A stretch of DNA of 59,754 bases from Succinatimonas sp. UBA7265 (GCA_002473165.1 DKSD01000048.1:1-59754), one strand, 5' to 3'; numbered from the stretch's first letter, positions 26,261 to 34,753 are shown. Notes: generated from the sequence alone by a model not told the origin. Numbers and translations: made by a program.

Positions 26261-26899
26261 ATGAGCGACAAAGAACTTTCCTTCCGCAACGCCCGTTTTA
26301 TCACCTCGGCCCCCGCCATCGGCAAACTGCCAGATGACCGCGGGACCGAGGTAGCCTTTATCGGCAGGTCAAACTCCGGGAAATCCTCGGCCTTAAATGC
26401 CATCTGCGATCAGAAAAACCTCGCCAAGACTTCCAGGACGCCCGGGCGCACGCAGCTCATCAACCTGTTTAAGGTGAGCGAGGGGAAGTATTTTGTCGAT
26501 CTCCCCGGCTACGGCTATGCCGCGGTGCCTGAGAGCATGAAGCGCAAATGGCAGACGAGCATGACACAGTACCTGCAGTGCCGCCAGGCGCTCGCGGGGC
26601 TCGTGATGACGATGGACATCCGCACTCCGCTGCGCGATCACGACCGCCTCATCATCGACTGGAGCATCAGTGCCAGGCTGCCGGTGCTCATATTGCTGAC
26701 AAAAGCTGACAAGCTGGGCGTCAACGCGCGCCGCGAGGGCGTGGCTGAAGTGCGCCGCCTGCTCAGCGAGTTCAACGGCACCTTCACCATCATCGCATTC
26801 TCCGCCATAAAAAAGATCGGCGTTGATGAAACCCGCGCCGTGCTGCGGGGCTGGTTTGCAGCCGATGAAGCGGCAGCTTCCGCCCAGGAAACACCATGA
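26261..26899 (+). CDS. engB: Ribosome biogenesis GTP-binding protein EngB/YihA
   Basis: Essential small GTPase (TrmE-Era-EngA-YihA group) involved in assembling the large ribosomal subunit. The 212-residue protein has G1 GRSNSGKSS (35-43), G2 at SRTPGRTQ, G3 DLPGYGYA, G4 TKAD and G5 FSAIKK. Its end overlaps gmk by 4 bases (ATGA), so the two are translationally coupled. Pairing with gmk is unusual for enterics, where engB stands near polA. Confidence 0.95.
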   Translation: MSDKELSFRNARFITSAPAIGKLPDDRGTEVAFIGRSNSGKSSALNAICDQKNLAKTSRTPGRTQLINLFKVSEGKYFVDLPGYGYAAVPESMKRKWQTSMTQYLQCRQALAGLVMTMDIRTPLRDHDRLIIDWSISARLPVLILLTKADKLGVNARREGVAEVRRLLSEFNGTFTIIAFSAIKKIGVDETRAVLRGWFAADEAAASAQETP

Positions 26900-27528
26900 A
26901 AAAAGGAAACCTGTTTATCGTCTCCGCGCCCAGCGGCGCGGGGAAATCATCCCTGATCGCCGCGCTGTTAAAGCGCTTTAACGGCGATGACTCGCTGCGG
27001 CTTTCCATATCCCACACCACCAGAGAAATGCGCCCGGGCGAGGTGCAGGATGTCAGCTACCATTTTGTCTCCGAAGACGAGTTCAAGGCGCTCATCGCCC
27101 GCAAGGCTTTTTATGAGTACGCCTGCGTGTTCGGGCACTATTACGGCACGTCCCGCGAGATCGTCGAGCAGTGGCTTGCCGAGGGCAAAGACGTGCTCTT
27201 TGACATCGACTGGCAGGGCGCCCGGCAGATCCGCGCCCAGACGCCGGGCGCGCGCAGCATCTTTATCCTGCCGCCTTCACTGGAGGAGCTCGAGCGCCGT
27301 TTAAGGGCGCGCGGCCAGGACTCCGATGAGGTCATAAAGGGCCGCATGGAAAAGGCCATGCGCGAGATCTCCCATTACAGCGAATATGATCATGTGATCA
27401 TCAATGACGACTTTGATGAAAGCCTGTTACAGCTGCACGCGGTCATCCTCTCAGCCCGCGCTGAAACCGCGCTGCAAGCTGCGGCGGTCGCGCAGCTCTT
27501 TCCGGGGATCTGCGCCCCTGAGGGCTGA
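26896..27528 (+). CDS. gmk: Guanylate kinase
   Basis: Phosphorylates GMP to GDP with ATP. The 210-residue protein has the P-loop SAPSGAGKSSL (10-20), the GMP-binding region HTTREMRPGEVQDVSYHF, the FDIDWQGARQIR strand and the lid segment LKARGQDSDEVI-type sequence (reads LRARGQDSDEV). It lies in the gammaproteobacterial order gmk-rpoZ-spoT, a link between guanine nucleotide supply and (p)ppGpp. Confidence 0.96.
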   Translation: MKKGNLFIVSAPSGAGKSSLIAALLKRFNGDDSLRLSISHTTREMRPGEVQDVSYHFVSEDEFKALIARKAFYEYACVFGHYYGTSREIVEQWLAEGKDVLFDIDWQGARQIRAQTPGARSIFILPPSLEELERRLRARGQDSDEVIKGRMEKAMREISHYSEYDHVIINDDFDESLLQLHAVILSARAETALQAAAVAQLFPGICAPEG

Positions 27529-27549
27529 CCTGGAGCAGGCTTGATCATG

Positions 27550-27576
27550 TATAATCAGACCCTTGATACGCTACAA
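27550..27576 (+). promoter_or_regulatory. Candidate rpoZ promoter elements
   Basis: A perfect TATAAT at 27550-27555 and a TACAAT at 27571-27576 lie in the 84-base gap before rpoZ. Neither has a convincing -35. They suggest that rpoZ-spoT has its own promoter besides read-through from gmk. Confidence 0.35.
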
Positions 27577-27612
27577 TAACCGCAGATTGCAAAATATTCA
27601 GAAGGTAAACAC

Positions 27613-27897
27613 ATGGCCAGAGTTACTGTTGAAGACGCTGTGGACAAAGTCGGCAACCGCTTTGATTTAGTGCTGCTTGCCGCCCGCCGCGCCCGCCAGA
27701 TCTCCATGGGCAGCAAGCCGCTTGTCGATGAGGAAAACGACAAGCCGACCGTGATCGCCCTGCGCGAGGTTGAAGAGGGGCTGATCACCGAGGAATTCCT
27801 CGACAAGCAGGATCGCAAGGAACACCTGCGCGACGCCTCCGTCCATCCCGCCGACAACGAGTTCGCGCCCATAGACGGCGCGGAAATGTTCGCCTGA
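27613..27897 (+). CDS. rpoZ: RNA polymerase omega subunit
   Basis: Small subunit that chaperones beta-prime and forms part of a (p)ppGpp binding site. The 94-residue protein has the family core: MARVTVEDAVDKVGNRFDLVLLAARRARQ at the N-terminus and KPTVIALREVEEG. It is followed after 22 bases by spoT, the usual order. Confidence 0.96.
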   Translation: MARVTVEDAVDKVGNRFDLVLLAARRARQISMGSKPLVDEENDKPTVIALREVEEGLITEEFLDKQDRKEHLRDASVHPADNEFAPIDGAEMFA

Positions 27898-27919
27898 ACC
27901 TATCGGGGAGATCTGTTCT

Positions 27920-30082
27920 ATGGGAGCGGACAGCGACACCGGTGCTGATGCGATGCAGCCGTCCGCGCAAGTGCTCGGATCTCCCAATCTCCATTACTAC
28001 ATCCACCTGCGCGAGGCCGTCTCCTCGTATTTAAGCCCTGAGAACGTCCAGGCTATCGATCGTGCGTTCGTGATGGCCGATCAGGCCCACAGCAAACAGC
28101 GCCGCGCCTCAGGCGAGCCTTACATCATCCACCCCATAGCCGTGGCCTCCATAGTCGCCCAGATGCACCTGGATGCCGAATCCGTGCAGGCGGCGCTGCT
28201 GCATGACGTCGTCGAAGACACCGAGCTTACCGACAAGGATCTCCAGGACAATTTCGGCCTGGCGGTAAAAAACCTCGTCGAAGGCGTCACCAAGCTCGAC
28301 AAGCTGGCGTTCCACAACTACCGCGAAGCGCAGACGGAGAATTTCCGCAAGATGATCCTGGCCATGACGCAGGACATCCGCGTCATCCTCATCAAGCTTG
28401 CCGACCGCACGCACAACATGCGCACACTGGGGGCGCTGCGGCCTGACAAGCGCAAGCGCATCGCCCGCGAGACCTTGGACATCTTCGCGCCCATCGCCAA
28501 CCGCCTGGGCATCTCCGACATCAAATCCGAGCTTGAAGAGCTGGGGCTGGCGGCGCTCTATCCGCAGCGCTACCGCGTGCTCAAGGCCGCGGTGTCGCGC
28601 GCCAGTAACAACCGCCGGGAAATCATTTCGGGGATCCTAAAGCAGATCCGCGACCGGCTTACGGAAGTGGACATCCCTGCACGCGTGCTCGGGCGCGAAA
28701 AACACATCTACAGCATCTACCGCAAGATGGTGCGCAAAGAGCTGCAGTTCTCGGAGATCATGGATGTCTACGCCTTCAGGATCATCCTAAAAGACGTCGA
28801 CACCTGCTACCGGGTGCTCGGGCAGATGCACAACCTCTTCAAGCCCCGGCCCGGCGGGTTTAAGGATTACATCGCCATCCCGAAGATCAACGGCTACCAG
28901 TCACTGCACACCTCGCTCATCGGCCCGCACGGCGTGCCGGTGGAGCTGCAGATCCGCACGGAATTTATGGATCAGGTCGCAGCGCGCGGCGTCGCCGCGC
29001 ACTGGGCCTACAAGGAGAAAGGCTCAGAGCCGGTTTCCACCACGTCCCAGCGCAACGCGCAGGTGTGGCTTAAAAACATCAATGATCTGCAAAAGAGCTC
29101 GGAAAACTCCAGCGAGTTCATCAACGATGTCAAGACCGATCTCTTCTCCGACGCCATCTACATATTTACGCCTGAGGGCAAGATTTACGATCTGCCCAAA
29201 GGGGCGACCCCGGTGGATTTTGCCTACGCCGTGCACACCGACATCGGCGCCCACTGTATCGGCGCCGTCGTCAACCACCGCAGCTTCCCGCTCTCCCACA
29301 AGCTGCAATCCGGCCAGACCGTCGAGATCATCACAAACCCGAACGCGCGTCCTAACGCCATCTGGCTCTCGAGCGTCGTCACCTCCAAAGCCCGTTCGAA
29401 GATCCGCCAGTACCTCAAAGGCCTGAGGGCTCAGGAGTGCGAACTCATCGGGCGGAGGCTGCTGCTCAACGCCCTGCACGGCAGGCATATCGAGGACATC
29501 CCCAAAGAAACCGTCGACAAGGTCTTAAAGCAGTTCAACAAGCCCGATCTCAAGTCGCTGTTTGCCGATGTGGCCATGGGCAACATCCTTACGGTTTCCG
29601 TGGCCGCCATGCTGGCGCCTGACGAGACCGAAGGCGGCAACCTGCCGGTTACCGGCACCGGCGGCGTGCCTTATGTCTTTGCCCAGTGCTGCATGCCGAT
29701 CCCCGGCGACGAGATCATCGCCCACGTCGCCTCCGGGCGCGGCCTCGTGATCCACAGCAAGAACTGCCCGAACCTGCGCGCCACCGAAAAAGATCCCTCC
29801 AAACTGCTTAAAGTCGGCTGGGATCTGGCGGTGGCCTCAGCCCAGACCTTTAACACCTGCATCATCGTCGAACACGGCCGCCGCCAGGGGATCATGACCG
29901 AGATCCTCAACGCCGTAGACATGGCCTCCTCCTCGGTGCAAAACATCAGCTCCGAGCAAAAAGACGATCAGACCTCATTGATGAAACTCATCATCACCGT
30001 GCGCGATCGCCTGCACCTGGCAGGCGTCATGAAGCGCATCAAAGCCGTCCCGGGCGTTGTGCGCATCGCCCGCCGCCGCTGA
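27920..30082 (+). CDS. spoT: Bifunctional (p)ppGpp synthetase/hydrolase SpoT
   Basis: Makes and degrades the stringent-response alarmone. The 720-residue protein has an N-terminal HD hydrolase domain with intact HDVVEDT (His95, Asp96) and the upstream HPIAVA motif, so hydrolase activity is expected. The synthetase domain follows (REKHIYSIYRKM, YAFRIILKDVDTCYRVLG, RPGGFKDYIAIPKINGYQSLHT). The C-terminal part has TGS (YIFTPEGKIYDLPKGAT), a CCxP-type zinc segment (QCCMPIPGDEI) and ACT. An intact hydrolase centre and its place after rpoZ argue for SpoT and not RelA. The first 12 residues are unusual and a second ATG at 27953 is possible, but GGGGAG favours 27920. Confidence 0.95.
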   Translation: MGADSDTGADAMQPSAQVLGSPNLHYYIHLREAVSSYLSPENVQAIDRAFVMADQAHSKQRRASGEPYIIHPIAVASIVAQMHLDAESVQAALLHDVVEDTELTDKDLQDNFGLAVKNLVEGVTKLDKLAFHNYREAQTENFRKMILAMTQDIRVILIKLADRTHNMRTLGALRPDKRKRIARETLDIFAPIANRLGISDIKSELEELGLAALYPQRYRVLKAAVSRASNNRREIISGILKQIRDRLTEVDIPARVLGREKHIYSIYRKMVRKELQFSEIMDVYAFRIILKDVDTCYRVLGQMHNLFKPRPGGFKDYIAIPKINGYQSLHTSLIGPHGVPVELQIRTEFMDQVAARGVAAHWAYKEKGSEPVSTTSQRNAQVWLKNINDLQKSSENSSEFINDVKTDLFSDAIYIFTPEGKIYDLPKGATPVDFAYAVHTDIGAHCIGAVVNHRSFPLSHKLQSGQTVEIITNPNARPNAIWLSSVVTSKARSKIRQYLKGLRAQECELIGRRLLLNALHGRHIEDIPKETVDKVLKQFNKPDLKSLFADVAMGNILTVSVAAMLAPDETEGGNLPVTGTGGVPYVFAQCCMPIPGDEIIAHVASGRGLVIHSKNCPNLRATEKDPSKLLKVGWDLAVASAQTFNTCIIVEHGRRQGIMTEILNAVDMASSSVQNISSEQKDDQTSLMKLIITVRDRLHLAGVMKRIKAVPGVVRIARRR

Positions 30083-30117
30083 AAGCGAAACCTACTGCCT
30101 GAATACCAGGGCGCAGC

Positions 30118-31083
30118 ATGATTGACGAAAACTCTTTTTTAACCGCAGGGCGCTTTGCCTCAGAGCTGCCGCAAATAGAAGCCTTCTGGCGCAGTGAGGT
30201 AAAGCAGCACCGTTATGAAACCAAAGACGGACTGCACCTTGACTGCGCCGAGGTTGTCCCGCCGGGCGCCAGAGAGCAGCTGCTCATCATCCCCGGGCGC
30301 GGGGAGACGGCGCACAAGTACGCGGAGTTCTTTTACGAGCTCAGCGCTTTGGGCATCCGGGCGGCCGTGCTCTTTGTGCGCGGGCAGGGCACCTCATCGC
30401 GCCTGCTTGCCGATCCGCAAAAATGCCACATCGGCAGTTTTGCGGATTTGCTCTCTGACGTGCGTCTGTTCGCCTCGTGCTTAGGCTATGCCTCATACGG
30501 GCTGCTTGCATTCTCCTTTGGCTGCCTCATTTCGCTTGCGGCCATGAAAGAAGGAGCGTTAAGCCCTGCGCGCGTCTGCCTCATCGCCCCGTACCTGTGG
30601 CCGAACACGAAATACTCGCCCTGGCAGCTGCGCCTTATAGCCGCGGCAGGCTCTCTGCCGTGGCTGCGCTGCCGCTTTACCCCTTATGGCAAAGCCTATC
30701 GCGACATCCCTTTTGACCAAAACTATCACTGTCATTGCAAAGAGCGCTACGAGGCTTATCATGCTTACTACCGCGAACACCCTGAGCTGACGATCGGCGC
30801 TCCGACTTTCGGCTTTCTGCATGAGGCCACGGCACAGCAGCTGCGGCTTTTTGCCTCTGACTCCGGGCTCAAAGCCCCCTGCCTGTTTATGCCGGCAGCC
30901 CAAGACCGCGTCGTCTTAAGCAGCGCCGCCGCGGCGTTTTGCAAAAAACATCAGCACGACGCCGCAAAGCCCTGCCTTGAATCCATAGAGGGGAGCTGGC
31001 ATGACGTCATCAATGAGGTCGACAGCATCAGGAACCCGGCGCTGGCGCGGGCGTTAAATTTCATCTTTGGAGACACAAAGTGA
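30118..31083 (+). CDS. pldB: PldB-like alpha/beta hydrolase (lysophospholipase L2 family)
   Basis: A 321-residue alpha/beta hydrolase. Its strands and loops follow E. coli lysophospholipase L2: IIPGRGETAHKYAEFFYEL, then RGQGTSSRLLADPQKCHIGSF. The nucleophile elbow reads AFSFG instead of the usual GxSxG, with the Ser near residue 142. The acid is probably Asp in AQDRVV (about 261) and the His in SWHDVINE (about 292). The likely substrate is a lysophospholipid or monoglyceride at the inner membrane, an inference from the family. Its TGA stop overlaps the GTG start of the next gene, suggesting co-translation. Confidence 0.75.
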   Translation: MIDENSFLTAGRFASELPQIEAFWRSEVKQHRYETKDGLHLDCAEVVPPGAREQLLIIPGRGETAHKYAEFFYELSALGIRAAVLFVRGQGTSSRLLADPQKCHIGSFADLLSDVRLFASCLGYASYGLLAFSFGCLISLAAMKEGALSPARVCLIAPYLWPNTKYSPWQLRLIAAAGSLPWLRCRFTPYGKAYRDIPFDQNYHCHCKERYEAYHAYYREHPELTIGAPTFGFLHEATAQQLRLFASDSGLKAPCLFMPAAQDRVVLSSAAAAFCKKHQHDAAKPCLESIEGSWHDVINEVDSIRNPALARALNFIFGDTK

Positions 31084-32210
31084 CCGACATCGTTGAACAA
31101 GACAGGCGCATTCCCGTAAACATCATCACCGGTTTCCTGGGAAGCGGCAAAACCACCCTCCTGAACCACTGGGTAAACACCCCGGAGTTCAAAGACACTT
31201 TGGTGCTCATCAATGAATTTGGCGATGTCGGACTCGATCACGAGCTGGTGCAGAGCGTGGACGACACGGTAGTGCTGTTAGGCTCAGGCTGCATCTGCTG
31301 CTCGCTGCAGGGCGCGCTCATCGACTGCCTGGCCAACAACCTCGTCAAAGCGCAGCAGGGCCTGATCCCCAATTTCAAGCGCGTGCTTATAGAGACGACC
31401 GGCCTTGCCGATCCGGCAGGCGTCATCGCCACGCTCAACGGCGATGAGTACCTCATAGAGAACTTTTACTACGACGGCACCGTGACCGTGCTCGACGCCC
31501 AGTTTATCCGCGATCAGTTAAAGAAGCAGTACGAGGCTGTAAAGCAGATCGCCTTGGCGGATCTCATCCTCATCAGCAAGACCGATCTGGTTGATGCCGA
31601 TGATCTCGATCCCATCTACGACATCGCCGGCAAGATCAACCCTAATTCCAAGATCTACCCGATGATCAAGGGCAATATCACACCGAAACTGCTCTTTGAC
31701 ATCGGCCCTTACAAGAATTCCGAGCAGGATTACGAAACCCAGGTTAAATCCTGGCTCAACATCAAAGCGCCGCTGGCCAGCTCTTTCAGACCGGCATCGC
31801 TGCAGGGAGCCGTGGGCGTGGCCAAACCGCGCATCATCGCCCACACGGATGTCGATTCTTTCGCCCTGGAGCACGATGATCCTATTGATCCGCTGGCGCT
31901 GCTGGCGGCCATCGGCAATGTCTCGGATGTCTACGGCGACTCGATCCTGCGCATCAAGGGGATCCTCAACCTCAAGGGCCAGGACAAGCCGGTGATCGTG
32001 CACGCGGTCATGGGCAACCTCTACCCCCTGGCGGAAATGAAAGCCTGGCCCGAGGGTAAGCCTTGCTCCAAGCTGGTGTTTATCTGCCGAGCCTCGGTGA
32101 TGGAGCAGATCAAAACTATGTTCGATGAGATGATCTCGCACCCTGATCAGGGCACTCTCGATTACTACCAGCAGATGATCGACAACATAGAGCAGCCTCA
32201 GGAACAATGA
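31080..32210 (+). CDS. CobW/ZNG1-type metal chaperone GTPase
   Basis: G3E-family GTPase thought to insert zinc or cobalt into client proteins. It has Walker A GFLGSGKTTLL (17-27), the metal-binding GCICCSL motif (about 73-79, Cys-x-Cys-Cys), the INEFGDVGLD switch, ETTGLADP, and SKTD in place of NKxD. The C-terminal CobW-C domain (about 265-365) is present but lacks the His-rich loop of many relatives. The start is GTG at 31080; no other start keeps the first strand IPVNIITGFLG. Overlap with the hydrolase stop (GTGA) couples the two. A terminator follows directly. Confidence 0.87.
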   Translation: MTDIVEQDRRIPVNIITGFLGSGKTTLLNHWVNTPEFKDTLVLINEFGDVGLDHELVQSVDDTVVLLGSGCICCSLQGALIDCLANNLVKAQQGLIPNFKRVLIETTGLADPAGVIATLNGDEYLIENFYYDGTVTVLDAQFIRDQLKKQYEAVKQIALADLILISKTDLVDADDLDPIYDIAGKINPNSKIYPMIKGNITPKLLFDIGPYKNSEQDYETQVKSWLNIKAPLASSFRPASLQGAVGVAKPRIIAHTDVDSFALEHDDPIDPLALLAAIGNVSDVYGDSILRIKGILNLKGQDKPVIVHAVMGNLYPLAEMKAWPEGKPCSKLVFICRASVMEQIKTMFDEMISHPDQGTLDYYQQMIDNIEQPQEQ

Positions 32211-32224
32211 TCCCGGGGAAGCAT

Positions 32225-32259
32225 AAGCCCCGTGTGTCGCCTGGATGCGCGGGGCTTTT
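32225..32259 (+). terminator. Terminator between the CobW gene and the convergent ohrR-like gene
   Basis: AAGCCCCG pairs with CGGGGCTT across a 17-base loop, followed by TTG. The arms include A-runs and T-runs, so it may act on both strands. Confidence 0.65.
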
Positions 32260-32275
32260 GTGTGTTTGCCGGCTT

Positions 32276-32722
32276 TCAGCTTTGCTCGCGCGCTTGCAGG
32301 GCGTGCAGCAGTTTGTAGGTTAAGGCATAGAGGCTGCGCGCCTCAGCCTCATCAAGCCCGATCATGCAGCTCATGGCCGCGGGCACCGCATAGGCGCGCT
32401 CCTTAAAGTCGCTGCCTTTCTTGGTCAGGGATACGATGACGCTGCGCTGATCCTCAGGATCGCGGGTTTTTAAGATGAGCCCGTGGCTTTCCATCTTTTT
32501 AAGCATCGGCGTGAGCGTGCCTGAATCCAGGCAGAGGCTCTCGCCCAGGTCTTTGACACTGGCGCTTCCGTCCTCCCACAGCACCATCATCACGAGGTAC
32601 TGCGGGTAGGTAAGCCCCATTTCCTTTAAAAGCGGCGCGTAGGCTTTGGTTAGCTCGCGCGAGGCCGCATAGAGCGGAAAGCAGAGCTGGGAGCTGAGCT
32701 TTAAGCTGTCCTCGCGTTTCAC
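32276..32722 (-). CDS. ohrR: OhrR-like MarR-family peroxide-sensing repressor
   Basis: A 148-residue winged-helix regulator of the MarR family. The segment QLCFPLYAASRELTKAY places Cys14 exactly where OhrR proteins have their peroxide-reactive cysteine. The recognition region (LCLDSGTLTPMLKKMESHGLI) and wing (RDPEDQRSVIVSLTKKG) also follow OhrR closely. In that family, oxidation of this Cys by organic hydroperoxides releases the repressor from DNA. Here the gene is the second of a two-gene unit with a glutathione peroxidase, overlapping it by 4 bases, so the peroxidase is the probable target. A candidate operator is at 33307-33331. C-terminal cysteines of the two-Cys type are not evident; Cys at about 117 is the only other candidate. 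Confidence 0.85.
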   Translation of the reverse strand: MKREDSLKLSSQLCFPLYAASRELTKAYAPLLKEMGLTYPQYLVMMVLWEDGSASVKDLGESLCLDSGTLTPMLKKMESHGLILKTRDPEDQRSVIVSLTKKGSDFKERAYAVPAAMSCMIGLDEAEARSLYALTYKLLHALQAREQS

Positions 32723-33270
32723 TTGGACAGCAGTTTCTCTATCTCAGGGGCGATGGCCGAGGGCACGGTGGTGGGCTCAAAACGCGCCACCGGGTTGCCG
32801 TCTTTGTCGATGAGGAACTTCGTGAAGTTCCATTTGATCGAGTCGCCCTCAAGGAATTGCGGGAAGTTCTTTTTTATGGCGTCAAGCAGCACCTGAGCGA
32901 TCGGATGCTTCATGTCAAAGCCCTTGAAAGGCAGGACTGAGGTTAAATACTTAAACAGCGGCTGGGCGTTTTCATCGCGGACATCGCCCTTTTCAAAAAG
33001 CTGGAAGGTAACGCCGTAGTTAATCTTGCAGAATTCGGTGATCTGGCCGGCGCTGCCGGGCTCCTGGCCTGCAAACTGGTTGCAGGGGAAACCGAGGATT
33101 TCAAAGCCCTGGTCTTTATATTTTTTGTACAGCGCTTCCAGCTCTTCGTACTGCGGCGTAAACCCGCATTTGCTGGCAGTGTTGACGATCAGCAGGACTT
33201 TTCCCTGATAGTCCTTGAGCGCCTTCTTCTTGCCCTGGAGAGTGGTGACTTCAAAATCATGTACGTTCAT
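32719..33270 (-). CDS. Glutathione peroxidase family (thiol peroxidase)
   Basis: Reduces hydrogen peroxide and organic hydroperoxides. The 183-residue protein has the family motifs: NTASKCGFTPQY with peroxidatic Cys35, GFPCNQFAGQEP with the catalytic Gln, and KWNFTKFLID with Trp and Asn of the active-site tetrad. The residue is Cys, not selenocysteine. The second Cys in the FPCNQF segment fits a thioredoxin-dependent enzyme like plant and bacterial BsaA/BtuE types, so glutathione may not be the reductant. It leads a unit with the OhrR-like regulator and probably protects an anaerobic cell during oxygen exposure. Confidence 0.92.
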   Translation of the reverse strand: MNVHDFEVTTLQGKKKALKDYQGKVLLIVNTASKCGFTPQYEELEALYKKYKDQGFEILGFPCNQFAGQEPGSAGQITEFCKINYGVTFQLFEKGDVRDENAQPLFKYLTSVLPFKGFDMKHPIAQVLLDAIKKNFPQFLEGDSIKWNFTKFLIDKDGNPVARFEPTTVPSAIAPEIEKLLSK

Positions 33271-33306
33271 GGTGTTCCTCGCAAAAGCAGTTTTTACTGA
33301 TATAGA

Positions 33307-33331
33307 TTGTATCAGATTTAATTTTATACAA
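33307..33331. promoter_or_regulatory. Candidate OhrR operator upstream of the peroxidase gene
   Basis: TTGTAT and ATACAA form an inverted repeat with a 13-base AT-rich centre, 37 bases before the peroxidase start. OhrR operators are AT-rich palindromes containing TACAAT/ATTGTA, which this resembles. No promoter hexamers can be fixed with confidence. Confidence 0.45.
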
Positions 33332-33364
33332 CCTTTTTGCCAAAAAATCTCACCTTTGCGTGAA

Positions 33365-33379
33365 TTTTCGGCACGAAAA
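33365..33379. repeat. Palindromic 15-mer, copy 1 (between gpx and ompA)
   Basis: TTTTCG-gca-CGAAAA. Fourteen bases of it recur, inverted, at 34616-34629 on the other side of ompA. It lies upstream of the peroxidase gene and beside the ompA terminator. Function unknown; a shared regulator site is possible. Confidence 0.4.
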
Positions 33380-33405
33380 AGCCCTCCGCAGAGGGAGGGC
33401 TTTTG
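33376..33405 (-). terminator. Terminator of ompA (works on both strands)
   Basis: GCCCTCC pairs with GGAGGGC around GCAGAG, flanked by AAAAA and TTTT. On the minus strand the T5 run follows the stem, 22 bases after the ompA stop. Confidence 0.85.
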
Positions 33406-33426
33406 AATCTCAACAGAGATTAACGA

Positions 33427-34455
33427 TTAGAGAGCCTTCTCGGTGGTCTTGTCACCGGTGACGACAACCTCAACGCGGCGATCCGGAGCCAGGCAGTCGA
33501 TCAGCTTAGCCTTGCCCTTGACGGTATCGCACTTGTTGCCGGTCACAGGGTTAGCCTTGCCGCGGCCTTCAACGGTCTTGATCTGGGCAGGGTTCAGGCC
33601 GTTCGCCTGAAGCTCGGAAGCAACAGCGTTGGCGCGCTTCTCGGAGAGCTTCTGGTTGTAGGCGTCAGAGCCGATGCGATCGGTGTAGCCGTAAACTTCG
33701 AACTCGGTGTTGTCGAGCTGTTTGGAGCTCTCAACAACATCGGCGACAACTTTCTTGCCGTTGTCGGAGAGGGTGGCGCCATCAAACGGGAACAGGGTGC
33801 CGGCTGACAGGCTGTGGTTCTCGGTCACGCGCTCAGTGGTCTTCTCAGGAGCCGGAGCGGCAACAGGAGCCGGGCCGCCGATGGAGTACTGCAGGCCGAT
33901 GTACACAACGCCCATTCCCTCATCGATCTTCTTCTCAGGGGCATAGTCGGAATCAAACGGCTTGAAGTAGTAGTCGTAGCCGAGGCGGGCGCCGAAGTTC
34001 TTGGTGAACTTGTACTGAACGCCAACGCCGAGCAGCGGGTCGAAAGAATCAGCGCCGTGGTTGGAGTGGGAGAGATCATCGGTGGTCCAGGCAAAGCCTA
34101 AACGGGCATAGATGTCAGAGCCGTTGTCATCCAGCGGATAAGCGAAGCGGGCAGCCAGCTCAGGGCCGTACATCTTCAGCTTGTGGTTCTTGCCGTTGGT
34201 CTTGATCTTGAAATCGGAGAAGCCGTTGTAGCCAGCCTCTAAGCCAAACCAGTCGGTGAAGTTGTAGCCGATGTAAAGGCCGTAAGCGAAGCCGTTCTTG
34301 TCTTCGATGCCAAGATCCTTGGCGCTGTCGAAGTAAGTGTGAGCCCAGCCGCCTTTAAGACCGAAGTCCCAGGAATTCTCGAGAGCAGCATTGGCTGAGA
34401 AAGAAGTTGCGGCTAAAGCAGCGGCAACGGATAAAGCCAAAAACTTAGTTTTCAT
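33427..34455 (-). CDS. ompA: OmpA family outer-membrane porin/peptidoglycan anchor
   Basis: Outer-membrane protein with an N-terminal eight-stranded barrel and a periplasmic peptidoglycan-binding domain. The signal peptide is residues 1-23 with cleavage after SANA. The barrel follows (YGLYIGYNFTDWFGLEAGYNGF...), then a Pro/Ala hinge (APVAAPAPEK), then the OmpA-C domain (LFPFDGATLSDNGK, YGYTDRIGSDAYNQKLSEKRA, GRGKANPV, APDRRVEV) with a Cys pair at its end. I choose ATG 34455 over GTG 34464 because AAGGTG sits at the right distance; the result is 342 residues. It has a strong extended -10 promoter about 105 bases upstream and a terminator, so it is a single, probably highly expressed gene. Confidence 0.95.
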   Translation of the reverse strand: MKTKFLALSVAAALAATSFSANAALENSWDFGLKGGWAHTYFDSAKDLGIEDKNGFAYGLYIGYNFTDWFGLEAGYNGFSDFKIKTNGKNHKLKMYGPELAARFAYPLDDNGSDIYARLGFAWTTDDLSHSNHGADSFDPLLGVGVQYKFTKNFGARLGYDYYFKPFDSDYAPEKKIDEGMGVVYIGLQYSIGGPAPVAAPAPEKTTERVTENHSLSAGTLFPFDGATLSDNGKKVVADVVESSKQLDNTEFEVYGYTDRIGSDAYNQKLSEKRANAVASELQANGLNPAQIKTVEGRGKANPVTGNKCDTVKGKAKLIDCLAPDRRVEVVVTGDKTTEKAL

Positions 34456-34558
34456 TGTTTTCACCTTGTAATGTAAGATCCCATCTGCGAAACCCTGCCT
34501 TGCGCTTTGACCGGACTAAACGTCCAAAATCGCCCAATGGCCTGTTTCGCACGCCGCA

Positions 34559-34567
34559 ATTATATCA
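34559..34567 (-). promoter_or_regulatory. Extended -10 promoter of ompA
   Basis: Read on the minus strand, TGATATAAT is a consensus extended -10 (TGnTATAAT). It would give an untranslated leader of about 95 bases. No good -35 is needed or seen. Confidence 0.65.
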
Positions 34568-34615
34568 TGCAAAAAAATTGATCCTGCATCACAACATGCA
34601 TTAAAAACGGCTAAA

Positions 34616-34629
34616 TTTTCGTGCCGAAA
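34616..34629. repeat. Palindromic element, copy 2 (upstream of ompA)
   Basis: TTTTCGTGCCGAAA, the inverted copy of the element at 33366-33379. It lies about 52 bases upstream of the ompA -10, a typical place for a regulator site. Confidence 0.4.
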
Positions 34630-34705
34630 CTGCCGATTACGCGCAATGCTTTCCCTGATGTGAATAATCGTCCTTTCAAAGCGAAATCTTTTACTTTTTT
34701 ACACT

Positions 34706-34753
34706 TGATAACATAGTGTTATCAGTTTGACGAGATTGTCGAAAATTTATAAT
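34706..34753 (+). promoter_or_regulatory. Orphan promoter with palindromic operator
   Basis: A perfect palindrome TGATAACA-tag-TGTTATCA (34706-34724) is followed directly by TTGACG (34727-34732) and TATAAT (34748-34753), 15 bases apart. The pair looks like a regulated plus-strand promoter, but no gene follows before the minus-strand tRNA. The only frame is an 11-codon one from 34769 (MELPPCDMSLK). It could drive a small RNA or be the remnant of a lost gene. The rest of the 34568-34941 gap shows T-runs at 34802-34807 and 34869-34875 without clear stems. Confidence 0.4.
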
